Both the position numbers and the translations under genes were made by a program. Source: Chamaea fasciata (taxonomy: Eukaryota; Chordata; Aves; Passeriformes; Sylviidae). From it: a stretch of 64,000 nucleotides of DNA. Each line of letters opens with the position of its first letter. Within the stretch, counting starts at the first letter, position 1. Under the pieces are notes generated by a model. It was not told the origin of the DNA. It did not search any database and saw only the letters and a program-made list of their open reading frames with translations. The stretch lies in the NCBI GenBank assembly GCA_029207755.1, contig JARCOQ010000007.1, positions 38,521,656 to 38,585,655 of the forward strand, given 5' to 3'. Shown one piece after another: positions 1 through 12,670 of this stretch.

Positions 1-273
1 AAATCAGAAGTTGGTGGTGTAGCAGAAGAATATTTGCCTTTCGTGGAAATTTGCCTGGGTGGTCAGAAAATGAATATAAAATTAGATTAAATTGCCACCA
101 GTGCAGAGTAGACACAAACCTGACCAAAAAAGACAGAGTCACAGTCAAGCTTTGAACCTTAAATTTCCTTTCTCATCAAAGAAGTATAAAGAGAATTCTC
201 AAGGAAAATAACTGATGAACAGTGTCCATCTGGGAAAAAGAGAGAATGTATGAACTCAGATTAGATGTCTTAC

Positions 274-288
274 CGGAATGAAACAATC
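274..288 (-). other. candidate 15-nt micro-exon (unproven)
   Basis: Read on the minus strand, a T/C-rich tract ending in AAATTAG precedes 15 nt, which are followed by the good donor GTAAGA. The length is a multiple of three. No protein can be recognised from five codons. Chance pairs of splice signals this close are expected in 64 kb of T-rich DNA, so this is only a lead. Confidence 0.12.
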
Positions 289-1688
289 CTAATTTGGAAA
301 AGAAAGATTCCCTTTGGAAATCAGTTTTCAAATCCCATTCAAGGGGCGAAGTGCTACTGAGTAGCCCATGCCATTGTTGACAAGTGCAATTTGAGTAAAA
401 AAAGCAAGTTCAGTTTTAAATGACAATACTAAGAATACCACTCAATCAAATCTCTGGCTCCTTCAGTTAAGACACTTCAGAGAAATCATAAGGAGAAACT
501 AGACAGACACTGGCAAGTAAAACCACATTGTACATTATTCTCTGTTTTGTAACTTGCATTCCAGCTTTAAAGTTGAAAATATTACCATCCATCTTTTGTT
601 GAAATCCACTCTGTTATCTTTTTTCTTTATCTTTTTAAATAAGTCTAGCATTCAGAGTGAAATGAGGTGAATCTGACATATGGCAATTATAGGGACAGAA
701 AAAATCAGCCAAGCCCTCCAGTGTTACTCAAATTTAGTGCAATACGGGAACCGCAGGAATTACAATTGCTTCTACTCAAACTGCAAACAGCATTTTGATG
801 ACTGGTCTGAGAAGCAGATCTTGCTTTTAGCTGGCAGAAATAAATTAATTGCCTTTTGGTGAGGGTCAAAGAATAGCATAAGAGCCTACAATGCTTGGCT
901 AACACCATTTTGTCACAGCAGCTCCAAAAGCTATCATAATATAAATAATAATCTCTGTTATTACAAACCTTTGAGCCAGTGTGATATCTTTAGTTCTATG
1001 TACTAGTTTAGTCCTTCTGGTTTTCTGGCCAGAGTAATTTTAATTTACTCCTCTGATGCAAGTCTGGAGTGAATTCATGCAAATGCTCCTGCGTGTTCCA
1101 GGCATGACGGTGCAAACAAAGGGAGGAATGAAAAGCTGTGAGTAAAATAATTTTTTCAGCAGAAAATGCTAGATCATTATTTAAAAGTAAGCAAGCAAAA
1201 CTCCAACCTAAGTTCAGTGACAATTCCTGCTCTCACATCAGCCATGCCATTAAGTGGATACAGTAACCACAACCTTTTTCCTATGGTACCAATAGGAAAA
1301 AAGCCATATAAAGGGTCCCTGCAAAGACCATTACAGTACTGCCAGATAGTAGCCAAATATTCCACAAGTTGCAAGACCTTTTTGTCCAATAAAAATGAAA
1401 GGTCCTGAGATATAAAAACTGTGTAGCCAAGGCTGTAAACAGATTTGAAATTAGTTTTTTAACTGATGGAGCCAATTAATTTTGCTAGCATGAACCTATT
1501 TTTGATGGCATAGGATAAAAATACATATAGCTAAATCAGCATATTTCTGAAGAGTTCTTCTGGAGCAATTTCTACATGGATAATACAAGTTTCCTTTTTT
1601 GATACCTGCCAATTTCCCAACAGTTTTAGGATGTGGACAAAATGGCATCTTTTTTTGATACCCAGACTTAGTTTTTAATTTTGTTTAA

Positions 1689-1710
1689 TTAAGTAAGTTA
1701 AGTAAGTAAG
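1689..1710. repeat. imperfect (TAAG)n microsatellite
   Basis: About five TAAG/TTAAG units in tandem, slightly interrupted. Short and probably of no functional importance. Confidence 0.6.
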
Positions 1711-3349
1711 GCAAAAAGGTATCTATTTCATGCTGATCTGTAATTTTTTTTTCAATTAGAGAAATCAACCTAGCCTAAAATAATTAAGTTACAGGTTTCT
1801 GGAGAGTAGAAAGATATCAAAGTCATTTACAACTATGTGCAGGAAATGTTTTTTGGTTTTTTTATTTCTTTTTTTCAATTTTAATTTCAAGCTATATATA
1901 GTGTTTAATATAGAACATCAAGTTCCACTCATGAAGACAGAGATTCAAGGCCAATCGTTTGTGCATTTTATATCAATTTCATAAATAGATCCTCTCTTTT
2001 ACAGAAGGTTTAAAATGAATATCTGAAAACAAACAACCCCTCCTTCTCCCCCTTCCCCCTAATGAATTAGCCTCAACGTTCTAAAGAATGCATAGCAATC
2101 TACAATCAAATATTTGGAACAGAAATGAGCATTACTGACATACAATATTTTATAAAACTATATATTAAAGAAGATTTTAAAACTTGGACATGAAATCTTT
2201 TTAAGATAATTATTTGCATGCACTGCTTTAGAAAATTCATGTTTAAACAGAAATGAAATAAAAAATATGGCAGTATAGCATAAATAAGTGGAACTTGAAG
2301 GATCAGATACAATAAAAGAGTGAATTTAGGAGAGCTGAAAATAGGAGCCTGTGCAAATGCCCCACAGTTTTTGATACAGGAGTCACACTGACCTCCACCT
2401 AAAATGACCAAATGCAATTCAGGATAATTTAGAAACAAGATAAAATTATGCGTACTCTACTTTCCATCAACAACCTTACAACTCTGAACTGAGAGAGTGC
2501 AAAAAGGCTCCACCTTAATCTTCCAGGCTTTTTTAAGGGAGGTGACATTCCTAAATTCCACATCACATTGACAGTAAACTCCTGAATTGTCCCCAGAGAC
2601 TCCTCCTACATCTCTTACTATGCCCTTCTGGTTACAGTCTTAGCCCTATCACACAAAGTTTACTGCAGCTCCCCTTTACTATAAACTGAGATTATTTTTA
2701 TGTCATATTTCCACCTCCTGCATGCAAATTTAATTCCTCATATTGTTGCCTATTAAAAAGAGCAACCTGGTCACTCTGTACAGTAAGATTTGACCACAAA
2801 GTACCTAAAAAAGCCATATAAATGTATCAGGATGATCAAACATGGAACTATGTGTTGGAAAGGGGGTTCAGATAAAAACTCAATTAATAAAACAACAAGA
2901 AAAGTGTCTAAAAATTTCCTTAAACATTTCAAATTTCACACATACTTAAGTGCATTGAATTTTCAGAATGTCAGAATTTACCTACAAAGGAAGAGCTCTA
3001 TTTAGAAACAAAGAAATTGCCTTAAGAAATAAAGCTTTCATACAAAAAAGAGCAAAGAAGATGCATAGAGTTCCCAACTCACTATACGCAGAAGATGAAC
3101 CAAAGAGAAATCAAAGTTGAAGAATATGACAAATCCTTTATTTCCCCACCATTTGCATATGAATAAAGAGAATTGATAACAATTATATGGCACTAATTGT
3201 AAAGTTCTATGAGGAGAGGAGAGAAAAAACAACAAACATGACACCTAGTAGGAGTTAGGGTCACAAAAAGAAGCTAAAATAGAAAGTTGCAGAGTAAACA
3301 TCTGCAAGTAGTGCTACTGTTGAGAGAAAAGGGTGAAGCAAATACTCAC

Positions 3350-3369
3350 GTAGGCCATTACCACGCAGC
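3350..3369 (-). other. candidate 20-nt exon (unproven)
   Basis: On the minus strand the tract TTCCTTTAAGTTTCAG, a strong acceptor, is followed by 20 nt and then the donor GTGAGT. The 20 nt hold CpG dinucleotides, rare in this window, and one frame reads C-V-V-M-A-Y. Twenty nucleotides would shift the frame between flanking exons unless their phases match. No gene is recognised. Confidence 0.15.
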
Positions 3370-3683
3370 CTGAAACTTAAAGGAACACAATTGGCACAGG
3401 ATTTTTCTTGCAAGATCAAAAGGAAGCAGCAATGCCATCTGCTGTTTGCTTTGAAAAATTGTTAGAGCAGATGTTCCATGTGTGGATTCTCCATCCCTTC
3501 TACTAAGAAACCACTTGAAAAATAACCATGAAATAACATGGGGAAAACATCTGCATGGAATACAGAAGACCACCAGTAGTGAAGCACAGGAAAGCCAAGA
3601 GAGGAGGAGAGAAAGCGCTGGAGCAATTCAAGCACGTCTAAGACTAGGTCAGAGACAGGCACCCCGTTGTGTGGCATAACCTC

Positions 3684-3699
3684 CATATGTATACATATG
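3684..3699. repeat. 16-bp perfect palindrome
   Basis: CATATGTATACATATG reads the same on both strands and contains two CATATG E-box-type hexamers around TATA. It lies in a slightly GC-richer stretch (about 3480-3680). AT palindromes of this size can arise by chance. Confidence 0.8.
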
Positions 3700-5161
3700 T
3701 ATAACCACTCACTGGTTGTCTTTTCCTTTCATTACTCAGCAGGAGGAAGCCAGATTTCTCATCCATTGGACCTGTGTCAGGCAAGGCACTCTGTGTGCAT
3801 AGTAAAGCCGAACACCACAAAGAATGTGCTAAAGAACCTGTATGGTGAGGCACAAGAATAACTTACTCCTTCCTTTCCACAGGCTTACAGCCCACCTAGC
3901 ACAATAAAAACACAATAGAGTATTTCTCGCTATGGGTAGAGAAATTATGTGCTTTCCATATTACCAAAACTGCTTTTATTTCAAAATGGTGAAATCGTCA
4001 TCAATTTATACTAAATCTTCTATGTATTCTGACTAATCTTTCAACAAGTACAGTACAATCACAGTCACTAAGATGTTATAGTACCATCCCAATGCTATAG
4101 GAGATAAACAGAAAGAAGTGACAAGGTGCACTGAACGTCTTCTGTGTATCTCAGGAAACTTAAAAGGAGCACATTTACCAGTCCTATAGCATTGTTACAC
4201 ATGAATGCAAAATATATTACAAGCAATGAGACTAGCTTTTAAAATATATATAATATCAAAAGACATTCTAGATAGTTGAGAAATTGGACAGTTATTTTGC
4301 CTGACTTTTAAAAACGTTCATGGCAGAACATTTACAAAGAACTGAATGATTTGTATAGCATGTGATTTTAGTGAAGAAATTACACACTATGAGAAAGTTC
4401 TGCAAAAATCAAGAGAGTGGACAACAAGCATCATTTTAAAAAGTCTGAAGAAACAAATCACATAAAAAAGTGAATTTTTTATTGCAGTGGAGACACCAAG
4501 GAAATTGTTTATTTCTCTTGACCTTATGACCTCACATTTTAGAAGCTTACTAAGAAAATTAACTCAAACAGCACTACATAGATACTCTATGTACAGGCAT
4601 ATAATTTGGCATTTCAAGTTGCCCTTGAAATTGTGCTGTGTAATTTCTTTGTAGACAGAAGCGTGTAAAGGGAAGTGGTTTTTGTTAGAACAGCATATTC
4701 TTCAAACTTCTTCTTGGTCTCATCTCATAACGTGCTTGCCAATGCAGCTTGCACAGAGACATTTTCAGAAAGAACCCACAGAAATTTACTGAAGATTTTA
4801 AGAGATAAGAACTCTTCCTGCTGCAGCACTTCTTACTGTGCACCACTGATGGACCCCTTAAGTTATTGCAATGACAATGTTAGATAAATACTTGGTTAAA
4901 CAAGCAAAAAAATTTCCTTCATTTTTAATTTTGAAATTGCAGCCACCAGGATTGCTTGAATTGACCATCAAGACAGTCATTTAGCCATTCCTCTGCTTGA
5001 ACAGGGGCAGGAAGCTCTGGCCATCTCAGACTGCCCTCTGAGATGCAGAAAGGAGCCTGTTTCAAGGCATGGTCGTTAAGATTCCAAGAATGCACTATTA
5101 CATGCCTACAGCAAAGTCAAACACTGGATGTGAGTAAATGCCACAGAGAGGATTGGGTTGG
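3700..5161. other. noncoding stretch, no gene seen
   Basis: A C/T tract ending in CCACAG near 3865-3881 would make a strong plus-strand splice acceptor, but no matching donor or open frame follows. The remainder is unique AT-rich sequence with no recognised repeat family. Confidence 0.65.
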
Positions 5162-5215
5162 TTCCCTCTCGTCCTTTCCCTCCCTTCCCCTCCCCCCTGC
5201 CCCCCTTCCCTTCCC
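5162..5215 (+). repeat. polypyrimidine (C/T) tract
   Basis: Of 54 nt, all but two (G at 5171 and 5199) are pyrimidines, mostly C. Such homopyrimidine blocks can form triplex (H-DNA) structures in supercoiled DNA. No gene is associated with it. Confidence 0.85.
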
Positions 5216-8200
5216 AAATGAACACTTTATAACATGCTCTGGGAGCCTTCTAGTGCAAAGGAATATTCTCCCCTTTCACCACCACACTGGAAAAAATGCA
5301 AAATACAGAAGCTATCACATATTATTCCAGGAAAGAGATAGATCCTAAAAAAGACTGAAGGATCTGCTTGATGAATGCTCCCATTCCTAACAGACTAACT
5401 GAAGAAAAAAGCAGCTATATGAGAGATGCTGGGACTTTGCAACATGTTTACCCACGTTTCAGATGGCTGCTGTCTGTGAGTTTATCAAAGACCAGACACA
5501 TGTGAGCCAGTCCTTCAAATAACAACAGAAGACAGAACAACGTGGGCACACGTGTATCTAACCAGTATGATAAAACAAAGGTTTATATATACTGAGTTTT
5601 CACACATTTATTCTTTCTGCCAATGACTTTTGGTTTCTTTTTCACTTCTCTTCCAGCTTGTTCTTTCTCTCTTTTCTTTCTATTTCTCCCCACTTCTAGT
5701 GACTCAAAATAAAAATGAATCAGACTTACAGTAGGTCATGATAAACATTTGTGAGAAAGCAAGAATTTCCTATTTATATATCCAGAGTCTGGTCCTCTGA
5801 TAATTCAAAATACAAGCTCCTTTCTTAATCGTATTTGAAGGTTATCACTCATGGATCAGAAATTAGTGGATTGATTACAGGCAGCAAGACCGAGCAGTAT
5901 ACTTAAAAGGTAAGGAGACTCAACTAGAGCTTCTAGTAATATCCTCTGAGACACCAAACACACACAAAAGTACTGTATCTGCCATTGAAATTAATGAATT
6001 TCAGTGATTAAAAAGAATTCTGTCAAATTTTGCCAATCTGTGTTTCTGAAACTAGAAATTTTACATGGGCAAAACCAAATCTTCAAATTATCTGCAAGTT
6101 TAATGCTTAAATGTTTTGTATTTTACTAGGAAATTACAGGTAAGACAGAACCTAACAAATGCACACAATAATTTTTAGTTTTCTGTAATTTTATTAAGAC
6201 TTTCAGACAAAAAAAGTGCAGCATTATTTCTGTGAACAACCACAGCTGAACAGTATTTTATCTTGTATTACCAACTGGTTACATACACCTGTGCACTATA
6301 CATACAATCTCTAAACAAAACTAGGTGGAAATTATAACAGGTTGCTCTGACACATTCATACCACTGTGTATTTTACTGTAATTTAAACATATAATGACTT
6401 TTCTGGATTTATGTACTACTTTCACTTGTGAGGTTGAAGTTGTACCTGTAGTATATATTAGGTTTGCTTCAGGTGGGTATAAGAGATGAAAACAATGGTG
6501 CTTTGTTCCAGAAGATATTCTTACTGAGAAAATATCTCAAAAAGACTTTTTTTTGGCGGGGGGGATAGAGTTGCATAAAACTACTGCCATTATCTTATCA
6601 GTGACTGCCTCTATCCTGTAGGATATCCTGCAGGAAAACTATCTCTCTCTGCAAAGGATTCTAGAAATGACACATGTATGTGTTATCAAGAGGAGCAGAA
6701 TAACTGATTTCCAATGTTTGCTATCTGTGTGATAGTCCCTGAGTACAAGCAAAAATGTTGCTGTTTCAAACTGCAGAGAAAGAAAGCAATAACTCAATGT
6801 TATGGGGCAAATTTCAATACTATTGATGAAGTGAGATATTAATATTTAAAACCCCATTATTTGGCATGCACCTAATGTTTTTATCAACTTTATACTTTCC
6901 ACTTTTGATGCAAAACTTCAAGCAGGTCCAGGAATGACAATTTTCCAGGAAGGATCATCTTTTTCTTCCATTCACCTGGGGTGATGGATAATGATAACTT
7001 AAATGTTTTACAAGCTGGAAGCAACACTGAAAATGGAACACAAGTTGATACCGATTCAGACAAATTTTGTTGATATGAACAGTTTTTGTAAAATATTCTC
7101 TCTCCACACCCGTATTTTCTGCAAGAAATAGTGTTACATAGGCTAAGTTCTTCCCCTGAGTCATTAATCTTAGAGGCCTCAGCTGGGAATCTCAAACTGT
7201 GAAGCAGCTGTCAATGTTTAGAAGGAAATGTGAGCAGCCAGAATGAACACTGGAGCTGTTGCCTGCTTGGTGCTGCCATTGTACAACAACACTTGTCAGA
7301 TCTACAACACCAGAAATGCACATTTAGAGCCCCCTAAAGTGAGTTAAACAGCTGCTAGATTTAGGGACTTTTCTACTCATAAATATTCAATATTTTCATT
7401 TAAAGGCTGTTTTTAATGAAAATGTCCCAAACTGTAGAAATTTAAAAAAAAACCCAAAACACCTAATTCTTTTCTTTCTTGTAATACTTGTAATTGTCTG
7501 TCTCAATCAGAAAAGGGATTTCTTTAACTTCTATAAAAATACAGAAAAAATAATAACAAAACAAAAATTATTCTCTAATTGTTTTTAAGGAGAAATGTTA
7601 TATATTTCTGCATTTCTTTTTACCTTCAGTAACTTATAAACCAAAAGAAAGAAAAGCAGCTGTTTTGAAGCTCTGGTTTGTATCTTTATAGTAGCCCAAC
7701 TTGCATGTATAAAAAGAAGATATGTGAGGATGTTGACTGTTCTTATGATCTTAGACCCAGGCTGCATATTTCTATGCAATATTTTACCTGGAAATTCACC
7801 ATACATTGGGCACTGAAATGCGGTATAAATTCACTTCCAATTAAATTGGCCACATATTGCCTGTATTGTTCCTTATCCTTGAAGGCTGCCAAAGGAGGTA
7901 GAGAACACTGGACTATACCCAGGTCTTTAAATTCATGAGAATTTATGTTTGTGAAACAGCATGCTCCTTGGGCCTATAAGCAAGAGATAGACAAGGAAGC
8001 AGAATTAGAAGCCAACACACTGTGAGCAGTTGATGAATGTGTCTAGTTTTGTAAAGAGTCACATCTGGTATTATAACTCTTTGACTCTCCAAGTTTGGAA
8101 ACCAAAAACATAGAGTCTTCTTAAGAATTTTGATTGCAAAAAAACCCCAAAACTTTGATGCACAATCTTTTTGAAAACATGCTTCATACAGGAAACATTG

Positions 8201-9913
8201 CTACCTTAGCAGCTGAGTCAGAGATTTAATGATAAGTATGATGAAGTTTGGTAAGCAAGCAATATTACTTTCTCTTGACACTTTTCAATATCAATACAGT
8301 CCTGGAAATAACTAAGGTGTTATTAGCTTTTCCCTATTTTCCTCTTGCTGTCTACTTCTAAAGATATTTTGTAGTTGCTGCTGGTAGTAAGAAGCTTAGC
8401 AAAACAAGGATAGAAATGAGGATTAAAAGAAGGAATCAGATATCACTGGCTAATATTGACGTAGAAGTTTAGAATCCAAAAAGAGAACCATTTGAAAATA
8501 ACTGTTTACTGATGTAGTGAAGCCAATTATCTTCAAATGATAATCTGCAAGTCGATCAGCTACAAATTCACAGAGGTATTATTTTCTAATTTTATAAGAA
8601 AATGATGTAATGATTAATTTTGTTATTTCAGGGACTGAGAGGACTCAAATCTAAGAGGTACTGCCCTGTTTACACAAAACAGCTTATTCGTTTTCTGAAA
8701 TAAGTTACTCATCCACAGATACACCTTTACCATGATACATGAAGTAGTATCAGAAGACACTGAAGGTTATCTTGTTTGTAGAAGACAGGAAAAATACAGT
8801 CTTCTAATGACCTCAGAATAGGAAAGGTAACCTTGCCTTGGAACAATGACTGTATATTCCCTTTATTCTCTTCTTATCTGTTTTGTAGGTTTTGTTCCTA
8901 CCTTAAACTGCCAGTCAAAGGAGATGAAGAAAAAACAGGAGGGAAATTTTGAATTGGAATGCATTTTCATGAAATACAGCATTTCCCTTCTAGCTTTCAG
9001 AAAAGGTGACAACTTCTGTCTAACATGCAATTTTTATGCTGAAGTTTGAAGCAAAAACATCTGCATAGAAAATTCCTGCTGAAACAAAGAAACTAATAAT
9101 TTTCTCAGAGCAGAAAAAATGTATTCACTAGTCCAAAACTCTGAACATTAGCTTTATTTCTATGCAACGAAAGATGCCATTAACAAAATATTTGGAATGC
9201 TATCAGAGTTTAGCTTTCAATTCAAGTCTTTTCTAGTAGTCGTAACTATAAGTGGGGATAACATCCATAATGTTGAAAGTGTACTTTGAAAAAGCTTTTA
9301 CAGATGTATGCTTTCAAACTAGATTTTATGTAGGAAATTTACTTGGAGCACCTTTCCATGTGAACAACAGTGAGCCTGCTGAACACATTCAGAATACAAG
9401 CCTGCAGCCAGAACCGCCAAACTCAGGACCACTGCAAACAAGTCTGGTCCACATAATAATTTTGTATTCCATTATGAGTGTTGGCAAAGTTGATTTTCTC
9501 TACTGCCATTTTACAGTTCTGCACAAGTGCATAAAAGCCAGTTTTGAGGATGAACTCTGAAACAAGGCTTACAAATGATGATGAATCTTTGACAATAACA
9601 GCAGTTAAAAAGGTGAACAAATAACAAAGTGTAGTTCACAAGGAGGAAATTTCTATTGTATGTATGTATACTAGACTTTTAGGTACTTTTTCAGATTTAT
9701 TGAATCAGCATAATCTAATCAAGAGCTACTGAGAATTCCCCAAGTATTCATCCCTGTATTCACAGGAAATACGGGATGCATATCATCTGTCATAATGGAC
9801 TCTGAATGTCCTTGCAGTATATCTAGTTCGACCTTCCAGTACTTTTCTCTATCTCATTTGATTCATGAATGGCCTCCTGAGTCACAAAAAACATTGTGTA
9901 TTAGGAGTCTTAC
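5216..9913. other. AT-rich noncoding stretch, no gene seen
   Basis: Contains a T/C-rich stretch at 5631-5699, a short G run at 6558-6564 and two A-then-C tracts (about 7444-7463 and 8138-8153). Frames reach 102 codons (9252-9560, plus) without resemblance to known proteins. No transposon was recognised until the CR1 tail that follows. Confidence 0.65.
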
Positions 9914-9990
9914 ACTGATCTTGTCCATGGCAGGGGGTTTGGAACAAGATGATATTTTTCAATCAAAACCATTCTATGATTTTATGATCT
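9914..9990 (+). mobile_element. CR1 LINE 3'-terminal fragment
   Basis: The text TCCATGGCAGGGGGTTTGG, then a GATGAT segment and CCATTCTATGATTTTATGAT, matches the end of avian CR1 as I know it: a GGTTGGAACTAGATGAT-like segment, then the ATTCTATG octamer tail. Only about 75 bp can be followed; sequence upstream of 9914 is too diverged to assign. Extreme 5' truncation with a retained 3' end is normal for CR1. CR1 proteins are not encoded here. Confidence 0.82.
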
Positions 9991-11150
9991 TGCTGCCTTT
10001 TGCAAAACACTGAACCTCATTATGTGGATGCAGACAAAAGAAGTGGTTTGAACCTACCAAATTCACATCTACCATATCTAAAATATTTTCATCAATGGTT
10101 AGACTCCCACTGCAATTTCAACCTTCTTTGGAATACCAAACTTCAATGTCACTGTCTTGCAGTATCCCCAAGATTGCATTCTTCAAAAAAAGTGATGGCT
10201 GTCCCTTTCTGATGACTTTAACATTTTGGAAATCAGCTCACTGTTTTGCAAAAGTGAGTTGATTAACAGTGTGGCTCCCTTCATAACTGTTAGTTTATCA
10301 CAGACAAACACAACAGTATGTTTTACAGCTGCCTTGTTTGCAGTTTTGTATGTTTTTGTCAGATTTGTACAGTATAGACATAAAATGTAAGGGACAGTGA
10401 GTCTCAGGTTCACTGTAGGCAGTTTATCGAGATGTAAATATCGATATAGTTCACTATTTATCGTTTTCAAATCATTCACAGGTTGCCTTTCAATCATTTT
10501 GATAGTCAAAACTGTTTCACAAAGCATGGACAACTACTAAAATCCATTAAATCAAGTTAATTGCAATATCACTCTTTTGTCGGTGGATATATCACTTGTC
10601 TCTTTGATTTACTTACCAGAGGTTTCTCCTTTTCACTAAGCACTATATTCTCAAACAATGTCTAAACAAAAAGTATCCTCAAAGAAAGCAGCATCTGTTT
10701 ACTGGAATATCTGCATACCTTTAATTTTAATAGTCTACTTAGGCCCTATTTATGATAATTTTCAGTATTTTAATTTTTGCCTAATAGTAATTTCCTCAAT
10801 ATATAAGACCTTTCATTCAACATTTAACCAACAAAGAAAAGGATACATCCTCAGACACAGCTTTTCAACAACCTTCATCAGAATGCCTTATAAACAATAA
10901 ATGAAGAGATTATTAGAAAAGATCCTGAGAGAATAAAAAATTATTCCCTTTGCTTCTGAAAAATATTTTGCTCAAGGTTAGATAGAAGGATTTTGAAAGT
11001 ATGAAAACCTAAATACAGAGTTCTTGAATCCTGTCTTAGGACTTTAACTGCAGATCTTCTTGCATGGGTACTGACTACGAAGTGCCAGCATGAATGACGA
11101 TAAGCCTCAGTACTTGATGATCTATCTAAATTTCTTATTTAAAGTAAAAA
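9991..11150. other. noncoding stretch with a 116-codon chance frame
   Basis: A minus-strand frame at 10183-10533 is one of the longest in the window but has no recognisable domain and no convincing splice flanks. A better-formed candidate exon on the minus strand at 10617-10661 is listed separately. Confidence 0.55.
10617..10661 (-). other. candidate 45-nt cassette exon (unproven)
   Basis: On the minus strand the acceptor ACTTTTTGTTTAG is followed by exactly 45 nt (15 codons) and then the near-consensus donor CTG|GTAAGT. Only one frame is open through the block, reading T-L-F-E-N-I-V-L-S-E-K-E-K-P-L, which is charged and plausible for protein. An in-frame TAG just upstream overlaps the acceptor, as expected if the frame is opened by splicing. 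I do not recognise the parent gene, and pseudo-exons of this quality do occur by chance. Confidence 0.25.
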
Positions 11151-11191
11151 ACTTTTAAAAATATATAAATAAAAATAATATTTTTAAAAGT
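11151..11191. repeat. AT-rich inverted repeat, 14-bp arms
   Basis: ACTTTTAAAAATAT at 11151-11164 is perfectly reverse-complementary to 11178-11191, with a 13-nt A-rich loop. The arms are nearly all A and T, so chance is a fair explanation. Confidence 0.7.
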
Positions 11192-12299
11192 AAATAACAC
11201 CTACTTGTATGACAAGAGAATGCAAATTGGCAATTTTTATATGAAAACCTGTTGTAATGAACAACTACAAAATGGGAAAACCAGTTAATCACAGTCACAG
11301 ACTCTAATGGATACAGTAAGTATCACCAGAAAAAACTTGATAGCAACTTTAAAGACTAGGCAAATTTCCTGCAGTGTTTGATAGTAGGAATAATCTAAAC
11401 AGAATTTTCATAATGTTGCAAGCTTGATAATTCTGAGAGGGGGAAAAATTAAAATAAGAGAAGGAACACTTAAACAACTTCTTCTAAACAGAATAAAAAT
11501 TCAAGGGAAAAAATATCAGGACTAATAAACTAATCCTGCTTTCTGTAATGTCAAATTTTCCTTCTGGCAGTATTGAGATATTCAGTTTTCCAAGATTAAA
11601 AAAAAATAATATCCTAGCATGCCAATTATAATATTTTTAAAACATAAAACATATTGCAATATCAAATGTAATGCTACAAGCTGAAATAAATGTTATACAT
11701 AAATATTGAAAACACACACACAATTCCAGACAAAATCATTGAAATAAAAGACTTTAGCATACCAAATGCCCACATTTTTGAAATTAATTTAGAAAAGTGT
11801 TGGAATAATTTCTATTCTTATTATTGAGAAGCTATCAAAATAAGCCGCTCCCACAAAACATTTTATTGCACCAAAACTGCATTTTTATCTTTTCTAAAGA
11901 AATCTGTTCCATTAAAAATATTTTAACCAGTCTGGAAACAGATGAGTTCATGTAATCTGCTGGAATGTGTTACAGAGCCTACAGAGGGTTTGAAAAATTA
12001 GTTCCTGTGGCTGGGAAGCCTTGGCTCTTCAATTAGTGCCTAACAGTTGTGGAGTTTTGTTTCCACTCCTTGAAAAACAACAGAACGATCAAGATGTTGG
12101 TCTATCACATACATCCAAGAACCCAAGAATGACTGAGTTATATACTGAAAGCACACAGGCGTAAACCATAGAAAGGAAATGCATGCAAAGGCTGCCCCAA
12201 AAAATCTCTTGCATAGAGATTAAGGTGGAACAGGGCCATTTCAAATCTGTGAGGTTGCTTTCTCTATAGGAGAATTATTAGATTTCTAAATCTAATCAA
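11192..12299. other. AT-rich noncoding stretch, nothing recognised
   Basis: Only a short (AC)n run near 11712-11722 and A-rich patches stand out. No open frame is worth reporting. Confidence 0.7.
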
Positions 12300-12670
12300 C
12301 ATGCAGCATGAGTAGTGTTAGCAGCCACACATTCCCTCTTCATCCTGTAAATACTGAGGCATAGAAGCCAGCTTAATTAAATGCTTCCATCAAAAACGAG
12401 TTACATTTACTGCTCTTTCTGCAGCTTGTCTGTGGAATAAATTAAATATCTTTAAGTCTGAAGTTTGTTTGGTCTTTAAACATACTTGCCCGAAGATACT
12501 GCTAAATAATTTCATTTGCCTTGGTCTCAACACCTTTCATCTGTGCAGCAGCCAAATCTCCTGTGTCAATCTGATAGAGCTCAGGCATTAATACGCTTTT
12601 GCCTTTACACTTTAGTTGATTTGGAAGTAACTTATTCCACCTGAGGTGAATTCCCTTAGTGTAAGTTTGT
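12300..12670. promoter_or_regulatory. candidate conserved noncoding / enhancer-like element
   Basis: This block is free of simple repeats, has balanced composition, and carries several regulatory-type motifs: the palindrome TTAATTAA (12373-12380) and CACCTGAGGTG (12648-12658), a back-to-back pair of CACCT half-sites of the kind bound by ZEB proteins. Conservation cannot be tested here; the call is inference from composition and motifs only. Confidence 0.25.

Larger units (their letters stand above)
1..3340. other. AT-rich noncoding stretch, no gene seen
   Basis: No frame exceeds 110 codons and none resembles a known protein. Visible contents are an imperfect TAAG tandem at 1689-1710, a short C/T run near 2035-2060, and runs of T near 1845-1880. 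No CR1, LTR or tRNA-like sequence was recognised. A possible 15-nt micro-exon on the minus strand at 274-288 is listed separately. The stretch may be intergenic or intronic. Confidence 0.7.

Noticed and set aside
6130..6139. Possible 10-nt micro-exon between TTTTACTAG and GTAAGA on the plus strand
   Set aside because: Both sites are good but 10 nt is implausibly short and would shift frame; chance is more likely.
8902..8907. 6-nt minus-strand block between a strong acceptor and GTAGGA
   Set aside because: Too short to support without transcript data; more likely a lone T/C-rich tract.
10183..10533. 116-codon minus-strand frame
   Set aside because: No recognisable motif, and length is within chance expectation.
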